The notes beneath the pieces were generated by a model, which was given only the letters and a program-made list of their open reading frames with translations, searched no databases and was not told the DNA's origin. A stretch of DNA of 64,000 bases from Saprospiraceae bacterium (GTDB lineage Bacteria > Bacteroidota > Bacteroidia > Chitinophagales > Saprospiraceae), in the NCBI GenBank assembly GCA_022841745.1, contig JALHQW010000031.1, positions 19,407 to 83,406 of the forward strand, written 5' to 3'. Positions 16,653-25,376 of this stretch are shown in pieces. Every line of letters begins with the position of its first letter. The first letter of the stretch is position 1. Made by a program: the position numbers and the translations under genes.

Positions 16653-17006
16653 TTATGCTTTGTCGAAATACCGCTCGCGGACTACCATGCCGGCGTCGTT
16701 CCAGTCCCGGCTGATAATCTCGTGGTGGTAGTACTTTGACCCATCTTTGAGGTCGAAATCGAAAGTGAATTCGGAATTGGAAGTGTTGCCCTCGGTTGTC
16801 CGGTTGTGGAAGGTGATTTCGTTCACCTTGGCCAGGTTGTCCACCAAACCTTGGATCTTGGCAACGAACTGAGCCTTGTTCTCGGTGTTCAGGTTGCCGT
16901 AGTCGGAGGTGGCCACTTCATCGGCGAAATACTTTTGGATGCCTTCTACAATTTGGCCTTGCTTGACCATTTCATCGAGCCCACTGGCTCTTTCATTGAT
17001 TGTCAT
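16653..17006 (-). CDS. SnoaL/NTF2-like small protein
   Basis: 117 residues with the size and helix-then-sheet pattern of the SnoaL-like NTF2 fold: an N-terminal helix with GQIVEGIQKYFADEV, a conserved KAQFVAKIQGLVDN helix and strands ending in HHEIISRDWNDAGMVVRERYF. Members are small enzymes or ligand binders. It lies in the same operon as egtB and egtD, with 55-70 bp gaps on both sides. The substrate is unknown. Confidence 0.7.
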   Translation of the reverse strand: MTINERASGLDEMVKQGQIVEGIQKYFADEVATSDYGNLNTENKAQFVAKIQGLVDNLAKVNEITFHNRTTEGNTSNSEFTFDFDLKDGSKYYHHEIISRDWNDAGMVVRERYFDKA

Positions 17007-17061
17007 AAAAAAAATTTAAGGATGAGAAAATTAGGTTCTATTTGGAATTTCGGAATAATGC

Positions 17062-17355
17062 CTATTGGATGACTGATTCGATTTGCTCCGCAAACTCGAA
17101 GTCAAAGTTCGATACCCCACCAAAATCATGGGAGGTCATTCGTATGTCCACCCGGTCGTACACATTGAACCATTCAGGGTGGTGGTTTTTCTTCTCGGCA
17201 AGGATGGCGACGCGGGTCATAAAACCGAAGGCGTCGATGAAGCTTTTGAACTTGAAGCTCTTTTCGATGCCGTCGTTGTTCGGTTTCCAGTCGAGGTCAC
17301 GATTTTTGAGCTCGGCGATAATTTCATCGCCTTTGAATACGGTTACGTTCTTCAT
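17062..17355 (-). CDS. Pterin-4a-carbinolamine dehydratase-like protein
   Basis: 97 residues with the signature motif [18 protein letters not shown] around residues 55-72, containing the catalytic His-His pair, and TSHD further on. These enzymes dehydrate 4a-hydroxytetrahydropterin to recycle the cofactor of aromatic amino-acid hydroxylases; some act in molybdopterin or unknown pathways. No hydroxylase gene is nearby, so its use here is unclear. The ATG at 17355 is chosen since MKNVTVFKG starts a normal-length protein. Confidence 0.85.
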   Translation of the reverse strand: MKNVTVFKGDEIIAELKNRDLDWKPNNDGIEKSFKFKSFIDAFGFMTRVAILAEKKNHHPEWFNVYDRVDIRMTSHDFGGVSNFDFEFAEQIESVIQ

Positions 17356-17369
17356 CAATGTTGAATTTT

Positions 17370-17696
17370 TTAGTTGAACGATAATGTTCCATGCCCGAAG
17401 TGGGCGGAATATTGCCTGCAATAAACAATGACTGTCGAGTTTGCTTCCACGTCAAGCTCGTCCGGTAGGGGGAATGTTTTCGAGGGTTTGGAATACTCGA
17501 ACAAACCGATGTTTGTCAAGGCATTGTCCAACTGGCCGGCTGGGTTCGAGCTGAAAGCAATGGTAACATCGGGAGCGCCGGGCGCCACCCAAAAGCCCTG
17601 GCTGAAGTGGAGTGCCCTTTTGCCGTTGTCGTCGGTGATTTCGGCTATTCCTTTGGCCTCCGGGCCGTTAATAATTGTGCTTGCGATTACATTCAT
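17370..17696 (-). CDS. DM13-like domain protein
   Basis: 108 residues that resemble the DM13 domain, a cytochrome-like fold proposed to take part in electron transfer: [15 protein letters not shown] at the start of the strands and the near-invariant cysteine in [17 protein letters not shown] at the end. There is no signal peptide, which is unusual as most DM13 proteins are exported. It lies 14-21 bp from its neighbours in the egt operon. A redox role is suggested by the family and the context. Confidence 0.65.
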   Translation of the reverse strand: MNVIASTIINGPEAKGIAEITDDNGKRALHFSQGFWVAPGAPDVTIAFSSNPAGQLDNALTNIGLFEYSKPSKTFPLPDELDVEANSTVIVYCRQYSAHFGHGTLSFN

Positions 17697-17717
17697 TTCT
17701 GTTCGTTTTTTTTTTGT

Positions 17718-19664
17718 TTAAGTCAATTTCACGTCTGTCATTATTTCCAAAATGGCTGGGCCGTCATGTTCCAGAATGGTTTTCATGGCTTTTGCAAGGT
17801 GTTCCCTTTTTTCTACTTTGATTCCAAGCCCTCCACAGCCATTGGCATATTCTGCAAAATCAGGGTTGACCAATGACGTTGACCAGACATCGAGGTGGGC
17901 CGCCTGCTGCTCTTTCGAGATTTTGCCCAGCTCGTTGTTGTTCAGCAAAATGAGCTTAATGGGCATGTTGTACTTGACCGCAGTTGTAAATTCCGCCAGG
18001 TATTGGCAAAACCCGCCGTCACCGGCTACGGCGATAATCGGCCGGTCATTGCCGACGGCTGCCCATGCCCCCATAGCTGCGGGAAAGGCAAAGCCTATTG
18101 ACCCCAGATAGCCCGACATGAGGAAAGTGTGGTTGACCGCTTCAAAATAGCGGCCCAATGAATACGCATTATTGCCCACATCAACGGTCATGATAGCATT
18201 TTCGGGGGCCTGTCTGGTCAGTTCATCAAATATAGCAATAGCACTTATCCCCTTTCCCCTGTCTTCCAACAAGCGTTTTTTCTTTTCATCCCTCCATATT
18301 CCCCAACGCTTGGCTATTTCCCCTTTTCGGTTGGTTTTGTTTTTGAGATTGGTGCATTGCTCGTGGAGCATTTCTATTGCAACAGATATTTCACCCCATA
18401 CAGCGGCGTCCACTTCGTGAAATTTACTTAATGCCAATGGGTCAAAATCAATTTGTATGGTTGGGATTTTAGGGGCAATGCCTGTGTGCTTTGAAAAAGA
18501 AGCCCCAACCACGAGCAACATATCAGCCTCATTCATAAAATAGGAGGCGATGGGCGTCCCACTTCTCCCCAACACACCGCAGCCCAATGGATGCTTATCT
18601 GAAATCTGCCCTTTGCCTTTAAAGGTGGACATCACAGGGCAATTTAGTTTTTCAGCAAAGGCAATTATTTTATCCATACAGAACCGGGCGCCGTATCCTA
18701 CGATAATAGCAGGTTTTTCTGATTTGTCGAGTAATTGCAGGGCTTTTTCAAACGACTCTTTCGGTGGGGCAATCGTAAGCGGGGTAATCCGCCCTTCGGG
18801 TGTTTGGGCCTTCGTGCCTTGAGCAACTTTTGTGGTTTGTATCTCGTCAGGAAAAGTAAGGTGCGAGACGTCCCGCCTTAGAATTGCATGCTTTATTGCC
18901 AGGCTCATCAATTCGGCATGCTGGCTATTGTTTTGGACCCGATGGTTAAAAGCCGCTACTGCACTAAAGGCGCTCACTAAGTCCAACTCCTGAAAAATAC
19001 CTGTCCCAACTACCTGTGTGGCCACTTGCCCGGTGAGGGCGAGGATAGGGGAGCTATCCACTTTAGCATCCCAAAGGCCTGTGTAGAGGTTGGTCGCTCC
19101 GGGGCCCGCAATAGTGAAACAAGCGGCAGGCTTGCCAGTTAATTTTCCATAACCAGAGGCGGCGAAGGATGCTGCCCCTTCATGGCGGATGCCTATATAT
19201 TTAAGGTTACCTCTTTCTTCTTGTCTGCGAAGTGCATCGCCCAATCCTAAATTGGAGTGGCCAACCATGCCAAACACCCGATTTACGCCCCAGTTAATCA
19301 TTGTCTCGACCATTACATCGGTGATGGTCGTTTCGTGCGGCGCTTCTTCTTCGACGCCTACAAAAACAGCATCCTTCTCTATTCTGACTTCGTAGGCAGG
19401 TACGCCGTCATCAAAACCTCCGGGCGGTTTTCCTGTACAGGGATGATAATCCCAGCCATGCCAGGGGCATCGAAGCCACCCATTCTCGATAGAACCCTCT
19501 CCGAGCGGCCCGCCTTGATGCGGACAGGTATTGCTTAATGCACAGATTTTCCCCTCAAAATTAGCAAGGCAAATATCCTCGTGGCCTGCGGTGACGGTCA
19601 TCACCCGGTTTTCAAGCAATTCGTTTTTGTTGTCAAGGACCTTGTGCCAGATTTTTTTTTTCAT
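17718..19664 (-). CDS. Rieske [2Fe-2S] domain fused to a TPP-dependent enzyme
   Basis: 648 residues. Residues 1-105 are a Rieske ferredoxin with both ligand pairs: C47-x-H49 (CPHQGG) and C66-x-x-H69 (CPWHGW). Residues about 110-648 form a thiamine-diphosphate enzyme of the pyruvate oxidase/acetolactate synthase type: the PYR domain contains IRHEGAASFAASGYGKLTGKPAACFTIAGPGATN (with the catalytic glutamate), a middle domain follows, and the PP domain has GDGG near 553 with the NNNELGK Mg/TPP end. Separate Rieske and TPP genes are common, but the fusion could pass electrons from a 2-oxoacid directly to an acceptor. It opens the egt operon (21 bp before the DM13 gene). The substrate is unknown. 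Confidence 0.88.
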   Translation of the reverse strand: MKKKIWHKVLDNKNELLENRVMTVTAGHEDICLANFEGKICALSNTCPHQGGPLGEGSIENGWLRCPWHGWDYHPCTGKPPGGFDDGVPAYEVRIEKDAVFVGVEEEAPHETTITDVMVETMINWGVNRVFGMVGHSNLGLGDALRRQEERGNLKYIGIRHEGAASFAASGYGKLTGKPAACFTIAGPGATNLYTGLWDAKVDSSPILALTGQVATQVVGTGIFQELDLVSAFSAVAAFNHRVQNNSQHAELMSLAIKHAILRRDVSHLTFPDEIQTTKVAQGTKAQTPEGRITPLTIAPPKESFEKALQLLDKSEKPAIIVGYGARFCMDKIIAFAEKLNCPVMSTFKGKGQISDKHPLGCGVLGRSGTPIASYFMNEADMLLVVGASFSKHTGIAPKIPTIQIDFDPLALSKFHEVDAAVWGEISVAIEMLHEQCTNLKNKTNRKGEIAKRWGIWRDEKKKRLLEDRGKGISAIAIFDELTRQAPENAIMTVDVGNNAYSLGRYFEAVNHTFLMSGYLGSIGFAFPAAMGAWAAVGNDRPIIAVAGDGGFCQYLAEFTTAVKYNMPIKLILLNNNELGKISKEQQAAHLDVWSTSLVNPDFAEYANGCGGLGIKVEKREHLAKAMKTILEHDGPAILEIMTDVKLT

Positions 19665-20476
19665 CGGAGATCAATGTCGTTTTTTATCAAGATGATGGAA
19701 TTGAGGTAAGTGGTGAGGTTCTCAATGGTTTTGCCATCTTCTTCGATTTTTTTCTTAAGCCTTGTTTTTGCCATTTTTATGCTGCCAACCTCCTTGTACT
19801 GTAGTTCTGCAATCTCCTTTGAAGATAAGTTCATTTTTATCAAGGCACAGAGCATCAAGTCATTTTGTGTCAGATTAGGGTGGAGTACCGACAGTCTTGC
19901 GAAAAAAGGCTCATTGGTCTTTAGCAGTTTATAGTCGATTTCATCAAAGAGTGTGTTTTTGGTGCTTCGGTCGATGATGCGCCTCAACTTCCTTTTCTCA
20001 TCTTTGGCTATATCTGCCGTTTCGATTTCCTTTTGGAGCACATCAAGCATGGTTTTGATGTTGTTGCCCATCAGCACTTGGCTCCTCAATTCACCCTCCA
20101 GCTCCATTTTCTTTTCAGAGATTTGTTTGTTTAGAATCTTTAGCTCTTCGTTTGTTGATTTCAGTTTCTCGTTTTGCTTACTGATTATATTGCTTTTCTC
20201 AATTGACTCTTTTAGGAATTTGTTTTTTTGATAGAACAGGAAGAGTATGGAGCTTAATGCCACCATAATGAGAAGGGATATGAAGATATTCTTTTTTTGA
20301 TTTGCTATCTGTTCTTCTTTCACTTGGTTTTGAAGGGTTAAAGCTTTGATTTCAGTGCTTTTGGCTAATATTTCCAAAAAAACAGAAGTGGTCACTTCGT
20401 CTATCTTTTCTTGTAAGATAACTTGTTGTGTCTGTAGCGCTTCTATGATTTTATCTATTTCGCCTGCCTCTTTTTC
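19661..20476 (-). pseudogene. 3' part of a TPR/HTH signalling protein cut by a MITE
   Basis: The frame is open from the element at 20484 and continues the protein in 20691-21824. It encodes one membrane helix (ISLLIMVALSSILFLFY), a coiled-coil rich in K/E and a C-terminal HTH of the LuxR-like type (LTQNDLMLCALIKMNLSSKEIAEL, then KTRLKKKIEEDG). A GTG at 20395 could allow translation of 244 residues on its own. Bacteroidota proteins of this build link TPR sensing to a C-terminal DNA-binding module across the membrane; here the two halves are separated by the element. The stop overlaps the next gene start by 4 bp. Confidence 0.8.
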
Positions 20477-20483
20477 TCTTTTA

Positions 20484-20690
20484 ACGTGAATTATGGCAGT
20501 TAAACAGTCCCGTAGGGACGGAACATCGGTAGCAAAATCAATAAAATAAAGGCTCGGCGTCCCGTTAGGGACGCAACAATCAGTTGATGTTGCGTCCCTA
20601 ACGGGACGCTAAAAGACTTTTTCGGTAAATTCTACCGATGTTTCGTCTCTACGGGACTGTTTATCAAGCACTTAGAGCCATAACTCACGT
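20484..20690. mobile_element. 207-bp MITE with nested inverted repeats and target duplication
   Basis: The ends are ACGTGAATTATGGC (20484-20497) and its near-perfect inverse (20677-20690). Inside are two more inverted pairs: ACAGTCCCGTAGGGACGGAA against a matching end near 20638-20660, and GGCGTCCCGTTAGGGACGCA against GTTGCGTCCCTAACGGGACG. The whole element can fold into one long hairpin. It has no transposase. TCTTTTA(A) occurs directly on both sides (20477-20484 and 20691-20698), a 7-8 bp target duplication. Removing the element and one copy restores the reading frame VLKREKEAG across the junction. This is a non-autonomous insertion. Confidence 0.85.
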
Positions 20691-21824
20691 TCTTTTAAGT
20701 ACCTCTAATGCCCACTTTTTTCTTTGGAGTGCCATCAGGTATGGGGTGCCTTCTTTCCCTGATGTTTCTATCGCTTTGTCAAAATAACCTGTTGCTTTGT
20801 CATAGCTTTCTGTTGTTAAGTCTATCTTAAAGATAGCCCAGCCGGCATATGCATAATCTACCGAAGTTCTTCGAGTGCTGGGGTTGATGGCAGTTTTTAT
20901 GGCATTGTTATATGCCTCCAAGGCAAGTTTTGGCAGGTTGCTGTTCATGTAACTGTGTCCCAAGACCCTGTAGTGGATGTCAAGCGTCTGGGTATGCCCT
21001 GTTTTCTTATAAATCTCAATACTTTGCTTGAGGTATTCAATTGCCTCTTCAAACTTGTTTTCTTGGTTTTTATACAGTGCAATGTATAGATAAGTGTCGG
21101 CTATGTCGGACAACATGTTTGCTTTTCTTGATTCTTCTACTATGAAGTCGAATATTTCATAAGCGCGCCCAATGCTGTCTGGTAGCAACCCATAAGTATT
21201 TGCAAGTTTGTTGTAAACCAAGAAGTGGTAGTGGCTCCAAGATGCGTCTTTATTCAGCAAATCTATCGCCCTCTGCTTATCGGACACCATTTTTTCAAAA
21301 TTGGTGGAAATGGCTGTTCGATAATTTGTCTGTAGCCCATTTATGAGAACCGCTCTCTTCTTTTCGTGTTCAGGTTGAAAAATGTAGTCGGCAACCACTA
21401 AAAGCCGTTTCTCCGATTGTTCAAAATCCTCAATTACATAATAGTAGTTTAATAAGAGCTCATCAATATCAAACACAAGATCGTATAGTTTCTGCTTTAC
21501 CAGCTCACTGTACAAGGCTTCTAAGTTTTGCTTCCAATCGAGGTTTTTATTGGTAAAGTAGTCGGCTTTATATTCATAAAACTTCCCGATAAGCAGTGCT
21601 TGTTTGTTTCCAACCGCCTGCAACTGAAAAGCTAAATCCCTCATTTGCCCAACATCTGCATATTCGACCTTCTGTATTTTTTGCAAATAGCCGGCTGTAT
21701 CCCAAGCAAAACGGGGCGGCTCTACCTTATTCGCCTTTTCAACATCTTCCTGAAACACACATGAGGGCAACAGGAAAAATACCAAGGAGAACAAAATCTT
21801 TGAAAATGATAATGTTGAACTCAT
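20685..21824 (-). pseudogene. 5' part of a TPR lipoprotein sensor cut by the same MITE
   Basis: About 379 residues from the ATG at 21824 (MSSTLSFSKILFSLVFFLLPSC, lipoprotein signal) to a stop inside the element's terminal repeat. Tetratricopeptide-like helical repeats fill the body (for instance YLYIALYKNQENKFEEAIEYLKQSIEIY and LGHSYMNSNLPKLALEAYNNAI). Before the insertion the protein would have continued as VLKREKEAG into the membrane helix, coiled-coil and HTH region at 19661-20476. The truncated protein may still be secreted to the periplasm, but the signalling output is lost. It is the next gene after the hydrolase-OsmC gene in transcription order. Confidence 0.8.
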
Positions 21825-21901
21825 AAGGCGACTCTTTTTGTGAACTAATACAATTTCTTGGACCCCCCCTACAAGCCGATTAACTTTTCTCCAAGCATTT
21901 T

Positions 21902-23137
21902 TCAAACATAAAAATCCGACCCCGACGACAGCGTCGTCTCAATCACCACATCGCTTTGCAGCGTGCGGTGCACGGGGCATCGCTCGGCTATTTCAAGCAG
22001 CCGCTGCCGTTGCTCCTGCGTCAAGTCACCGACCAAGACCAACCGCTTGCAGATATGGTCGAGCCGTGTGGGCTTGTCGTTGTCCATATCCTGCACGTGC
22101 TTTTGGGAGTGGTTGGAATAGACATAGACCTCCCTCAAATCCCATTTCTTGCGCTGGGCGTACAGCTTTAGGGTCATTGCAGTGCAGGCCGTCAAGCTTG
22201 ACAGGAGCAGTTCGTAGGGAGATGGGCCGAAATCGTTCCCGCCCACGCTTTCAGGCTCATCGGCGGTCAGGGAATGCTTGTTCATCTGTATTGACGTAGT
22301 GTACTTGTCCGCCGTCACATCCAGGTGCGCCACCAGTTGCTCTGTCTCCAATTCGAGTGCTTTCTTCGGTTTTGGAGGCAGAAAACGGGAGGCCCAGGAG
22401 CCAATCACATTGCCCGCATAAAGGCTGTCCCTCTCCTTTGTCAACAGATGGTCAGCGCCATCGAGGGCAACAAAGCTCTTCGGGTGGAAGGCGTTGATGA
22501 ACAGGTGGTGGGCATGGTCGGGGCTGACCACCCTGTCAATCGGGGAGTGCAGGACAAGAAGTGCCTTCTTTCTCATTTTTTTGACAATTTCCAGCACCTC
22601 GTCCTTTTCAAAGTTCTTGACAAAATCGGTGTTGATTTTGAATGCACGTTTGCCGATGACTACCTCGGCTTCGCCTTTTTCTTCTAATTCGCCTGCTACA
22701 TGCGAGAAGCGCTGGTAGGCATTGGCGGTAGTGGAGGGAGAGCCGACGGTCGCAATTGCCTTCACCTCCTCCAGTTGCGAGCCGGCCACGATGGCCGCCG
22801 TGCCGCCGAGCGAATGCCCGACCAATAGGGCAGGGGCTTCGTAGTGTTCTTTCATGTAAGCGCAGGCATCCATCAGGTCGCTCACGTTTGCCTCGAAATG
22901 GCTATCGGCAAATTCGCCCTCACTGAGGCCCAGCCCGGTGAAATCAAAGCGGAGGACAGCGAAGCCATGGCTGGTCAGCGCCCGGCTGATGTTCCGCACT
23001 GCGTCAAGGTTGCTGTTGCAGGCAAAGCAGTGGGCAAAGAGGGCGTAGTGGTCGGGTTTTTTATTGGCAGGCAGCTCCAAGTCTGCATGGAGCATGATGC
23101 CTTTCGAGTTGGGTATTTTCAATGTGACGCTGCTCAT
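21902..23137 (-). CDS. Alpha/beta hydrolase fused to an OsmC-like domain
   Basis: 411 residues. Residues 1-250 are an alpha/beta hydrolase with HCFACNSNLDAVR near 35, the nucleophile elbow GHSLGG near 107 and catalytic Asp/His regions (DRVVSPDHAHHLF, GADHLLT). Residues about 270-411 form an OsmC/Ohr-like fold with both redox cysteines, one in SLTACTAMTLKLYA and one in ERCPVHRTL. OsmC-type proteins reduce organic hydroperoxides through a reactive cysteine pair. The fusion is known in other bacteria, and the hydrolase may act on ester or peroxide-bearing lipids. It precedes the MITE-split sensor gene. Confidence 0.88.
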   Translation of the reverse strand: MSSVTLKIPNSKGIMLHADLELPANKKPDHYALFAHCFACNSNLDAVRNISRALTSHGFAVLRFDFTGLGLSEGEFADSHFEANVSDLMDACAYMKEHYEAPALLVGHSLGGTAAIVAGSQLEEVKAIATVGSPSTTANAYQRFSHVAGELEEKGEAEVVIGKRAFKINTDFVKNFEKDEVLEIVKKMRKKALLVLHSPIDRVVSPDHAHHLFINAFHPKSFVALDGADHLLTKERDSLYAGNVIGSWASRFLPPKPKKALELETEQLVAHLDVTADKYTTSIQMNKHSLTADEPESVGGNDFGPSPYELLLSSLTACTAMTLKLYAQRKKWDLREVYVYSNHSQKHVQDMDNDKPTRLDHICKRLVLVGDLTQEQRQRLLEIAERCPVHRTLQSDVVIETTLSSGSDFYV

Positions 23138-23165
23138 TCTTTTGTTTTATGATTTTGAATTTCTC

Positions 23166-23666
23166 TTAGGCGTGCTTCAACTTGCCTCTGTCAACCTGTC
23201 TGGAAAACCGTTGCATCAGCAATCTGAATTTTGGATGAATATACGCTTTACAGAATTGGTTTTCTGAGTATTTCGAGTAATATTCCCGAAAATGCTCAAT
23301 ATTCTCTTTGAACGACACGAAAGGCAGCACCTTTGTGATAATTGGCTTCTCGAATTCTTGCTGAAGCTCCCCAAGTATCCCATGAATTGCCACTGCTTGT
23401 GCCTCAGAAAAAATATAGACCGCCGAGCGGTATTTATTCCGCATGGAATGCTCCGAAGTGCAACTGTGCGTGTACAAATGGATGGCGGCCAGGGTTGCCA
23501 GGTCAATTGCGCTGGCATCGAAATGGACGATGACCGCTTCGGAAAGGCTACTGTTTTCGCCCTCCGAAGCAATCCATCCCTGCTCCACTTTTTCAACACC
23601 CTTCAGCACGCTGAAGACCGCTTCCGTGCACCAGTGGCAGCCACCGCCGAAGCCTATTTTTCCCAT
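23166..23666 (-). CDS. Divergent MsrA-family protein
   Basis: 166 residues. The start carries the MsrA-like active-site region FGGGCHWCTEAVF, in which the usual phenylalanine of GCFW is replaced by histidine. The motif YRSAVYIF and the C-terminal HFREYYSKYSENQFCKAYIHPKF (resembling the H-x-x-Y-Y and second-cysteine region of MsrA) are present. The GH-A-E segment that helps bind the substrate is missing. MsrA enzymes reduce methionine S-sulfoxide. This copy may have altered specificity. The ATG at 23666 overlaps the stop of the DUF427 gene by 1 bp. Confidence 0.75.
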   Translation of the reverse strand: MGKIGFGGGCHWCTEAVFSVLKGVEKVEQGWIASEGENSSLSEAVIVHFDASAIDLATLAAIHLYTHSCTSEHSMRNKYRSAVYIFSEAQAVAIHGILGELQQEFEKPIITKVLPFVSFKENIEHFREYYSKYSENQFCKAYIHPKFRLLMQRFSRQVDRGKLKHA

Positions 23667-23950
23667 CACGATACAACTTCGACGCCCCGCCAAAAGGCGA
23701 CGTGGTCCTTGATGTGCTTGGCCGCATCCTTCGGGCTCGGGTAGAACCATGCGGCGTCCTTGTTCTGCTTGCCGTCCACCTCGATAGTGTAGTAGGAGGC
23801 CAGCCCCTTCCACGGGCAGGTGGTGTGGAGGTCAGATGCCTTGAAGAACTCTTTGTTGATAGAGTCGGGCGGAAAATATTGATTGCCTTCCACGTTTTTG
23901 GTCTCGTTGCTCTCGGCGATGACCTGACCGTTCCAAATTGCTTTTGCCAT
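23666..23950 (-). CDS. DUF427 domain protein
   Basis: 94 residues fitting DUF427: MAKAIWNGQVIAES, YFPPDSI, a CPWKGLASYYTI core with the conserved cysteine, and AAWFYPSPK. Function is not established. An earlier in-frame start at 23962 adds MNKI. It overlaps the divergent MsrA gene by one base, so the two are probably co-translated. A second, longer DUF427 gene lies at 28382-28942. Confidence 0.85.
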   Translation of the reverse strand: MAKAIWNGQVIAESNETKNVEGNQYFPPDSINKEFFKASDLHTTCPWKGLASYYTIEVDGKQNKDAAWFYPSPKDAAKHIKDHVAFWRGVEVVS

Positions 23951-23974
23951 GATTTTATTCAAGTTTGTTAATGT

Positions 23975-24280
23975 TTACGAATCGGTGTGAATATCGGAAT
24001 GCTGATAGCTGACCTTGCACTTTTCGCAGATAAGCTCTTCGCCGTTGCCCGTGCGCTTGAGGGCAATGCCGGCGATGTGCTTATTGGCATACCTGTTAAT
24101 CCAGCCGACGTTGGATTCCTTGCTGAAGATATTCAGGTTTTCCTGCTTTATTGCATCATAGAAATGGCCGCCGTACTCCTGCCTGCCCCAACAGTTCGGG
24201 CAGACGCCTTCGGGGGCTGGCATTTCTTCGGGCGTGTCTTTTTTTTTCAAAAAATTCAAAAGTGATTGTACTAAATCCAT
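23975..24280 (-). CDS. Small zinc-ribbon-like protein, unknown
   Basis: 101 residues with one C-x-x-C near the start (VCPNCWGRQEYGG) and a second near the end (LICEKCKVSY), spaced so that they could bind one zinc ion. The middle is unremarkable, with FSKESNVGWINRYANKHIAGI. No named family is recognised. It is 24 bp upstream of the DUF427 gene in the same operon. Confidence 0.7.
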   Translation of the reverse strand: MDLVQSLLNFLKKKDTPEEMPAPEGVCPNCWGRQEYGGHFYDAIKQENLNIFSKESNVGWINRYANKHIAGIALKRTGNGEELICEKCKVSYQHSDIHTDS

Positions 24281-24349
24281 GATTGTACTTTTTTATGGTT
24301 GTTAAAACTTGACTCTCATTCTGGGCGCTTTGCCAAAGCCTCGGCCTTT

Positions 24350-25014
24350 ATGCCGCAGCGTTATCGTCTCGGCCCCTTTGTTGTGGATACTTTCTGGCTC
24401 AGGCACTTCTCGATGGTGATGGCCGAAATAAAAATTCCCGACAAACCCCCAGCAAAATCGCCGACTTCTTGGTTGTTTGGCTCAATGTGGCAAAGTCACC
24501 GTAACTAATTGTAAGCAGTAAAATAGTTGAAATTCCAGAACTTTGCCTCTCCTTTCCCGGTACTGCTGAACGAGCCCGGGGTCGCCAGCTCGAACAGTGT
24601 ACATAAAAAACGAGTCTATGAAGCCGTGCATGATGAACCCCAAAATAATCTCTTCCCCGACTTCCTTTGCCGACAGCACATCCTTGTAAACCTTTGCGCG
24701 AGGCGAAGAGGAATTAGATGCTGAAAATGACCCGTCGCGAACCGCAGCGCCATGTTGCCGGGCCATACCATCAACAGGCACTCGGATGTCAGGGCAACGC
24801 TCATCACCAATGCGAGGGCGAACATCCGCCTCCTCGCGCCCCTGAGCAACAATAGCCCCGCCACCACATTTTGAACCACGACGGAATGCTACCATGCTGC
24901 TTCGTGCCCATTGGGCACGAAAACCTGCCCCGCCAAAAGCACAGAGAGGCTCAGCAAATATGCCTCGTATTTTTTTTCGGCCCAGAAAATCGATAGATTT
25001 TTTCACCAATAATG
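24350..25014 (-). pseudogene. Remnant of a membrane-protein gene
   Basis: Pieces of protein-like sequence occur in different minus-strand frames: EAYLLSLSVLLAGQVFVPNG, then an in-frame stop, then VVQNVVAGLLLLRG and FALALVMSVALTSECLLMVW, then a shift to IILGFIMHGFIDSFFMYTV, and further to GDFAGGLSGIFISAITIEKCL. No start-to-stop frame joins them. I read this as a gene lost through stops and frameshifts, with transmembrane character. The family is not recognised. Confidence 0.45.
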
Positions 25015-25017
25015 GTT

Positions 25018-25371
25018 TTATCCGATGCCGCCGATGGCATAAGACCACACATCGAACCGGAACTGGTCTTTGTATTTGATGTATTTATCCAGTTGTTCGA
25101 TATAAATATGCCTGATTTCTTCTTTGTCTAAAAACTTGCTCTTGTGCATGGCCACTTCTTCTTTTGTAATGCCCTCATCCATTATCATCCGATAGGCAAT
25201 GCCTTCGTTGACCTCGATGGCCAGGGCCTTTATCTCATCCGGGTGCAGGTTCCTGTCGGCGAGTTCATCTTCCGCCCTGTCTTGATACTCCTTCCCCCAA
25301 TTTTTTGGGTCGTCTATTATCTCAATCAATGATTTTGCGTCGAGTTCCATCAGGTATTTGCCTAAAGCCAT
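25018..25371 (-). CDS. Conserved hypothetical protein
   Basis: 117 residues, acidic and helical, without cysteines or signal peptide. Recognisable stretches are MALGKYLMELDAKSLIEIID, DELADRNLHPDEIKALAIEV and HIYIEQLDKYIKYKDQFRFD. The segment from 14 to 70 repeats short helices with K/E patterns. It sits 5 bp downstream of the frameshifted antiporter and may have been coupled to it. No function can be assigned. Confidence 0.7.
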   Translation of the reverse strand: MALGKYLMELDAKSLIEIIDDPKNWGKEYQDRAEDELADRNLHPDEIKALAIEVNEGIAYRMIMDEGITKEEVAMHKSKFLDKEEIRHIYIEQLDKYIKYKDQFRFDVWSYAIGGIG

Positions 25372-25376
25372 AATGT

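Noticed and set aside
24482..25048. 188-codon minus-strand open frame as an intact gene
   Set aside because: Only its C-terminal third looks native; better membrane-like sequence lies in another frame, so I call the region a pseudogene.
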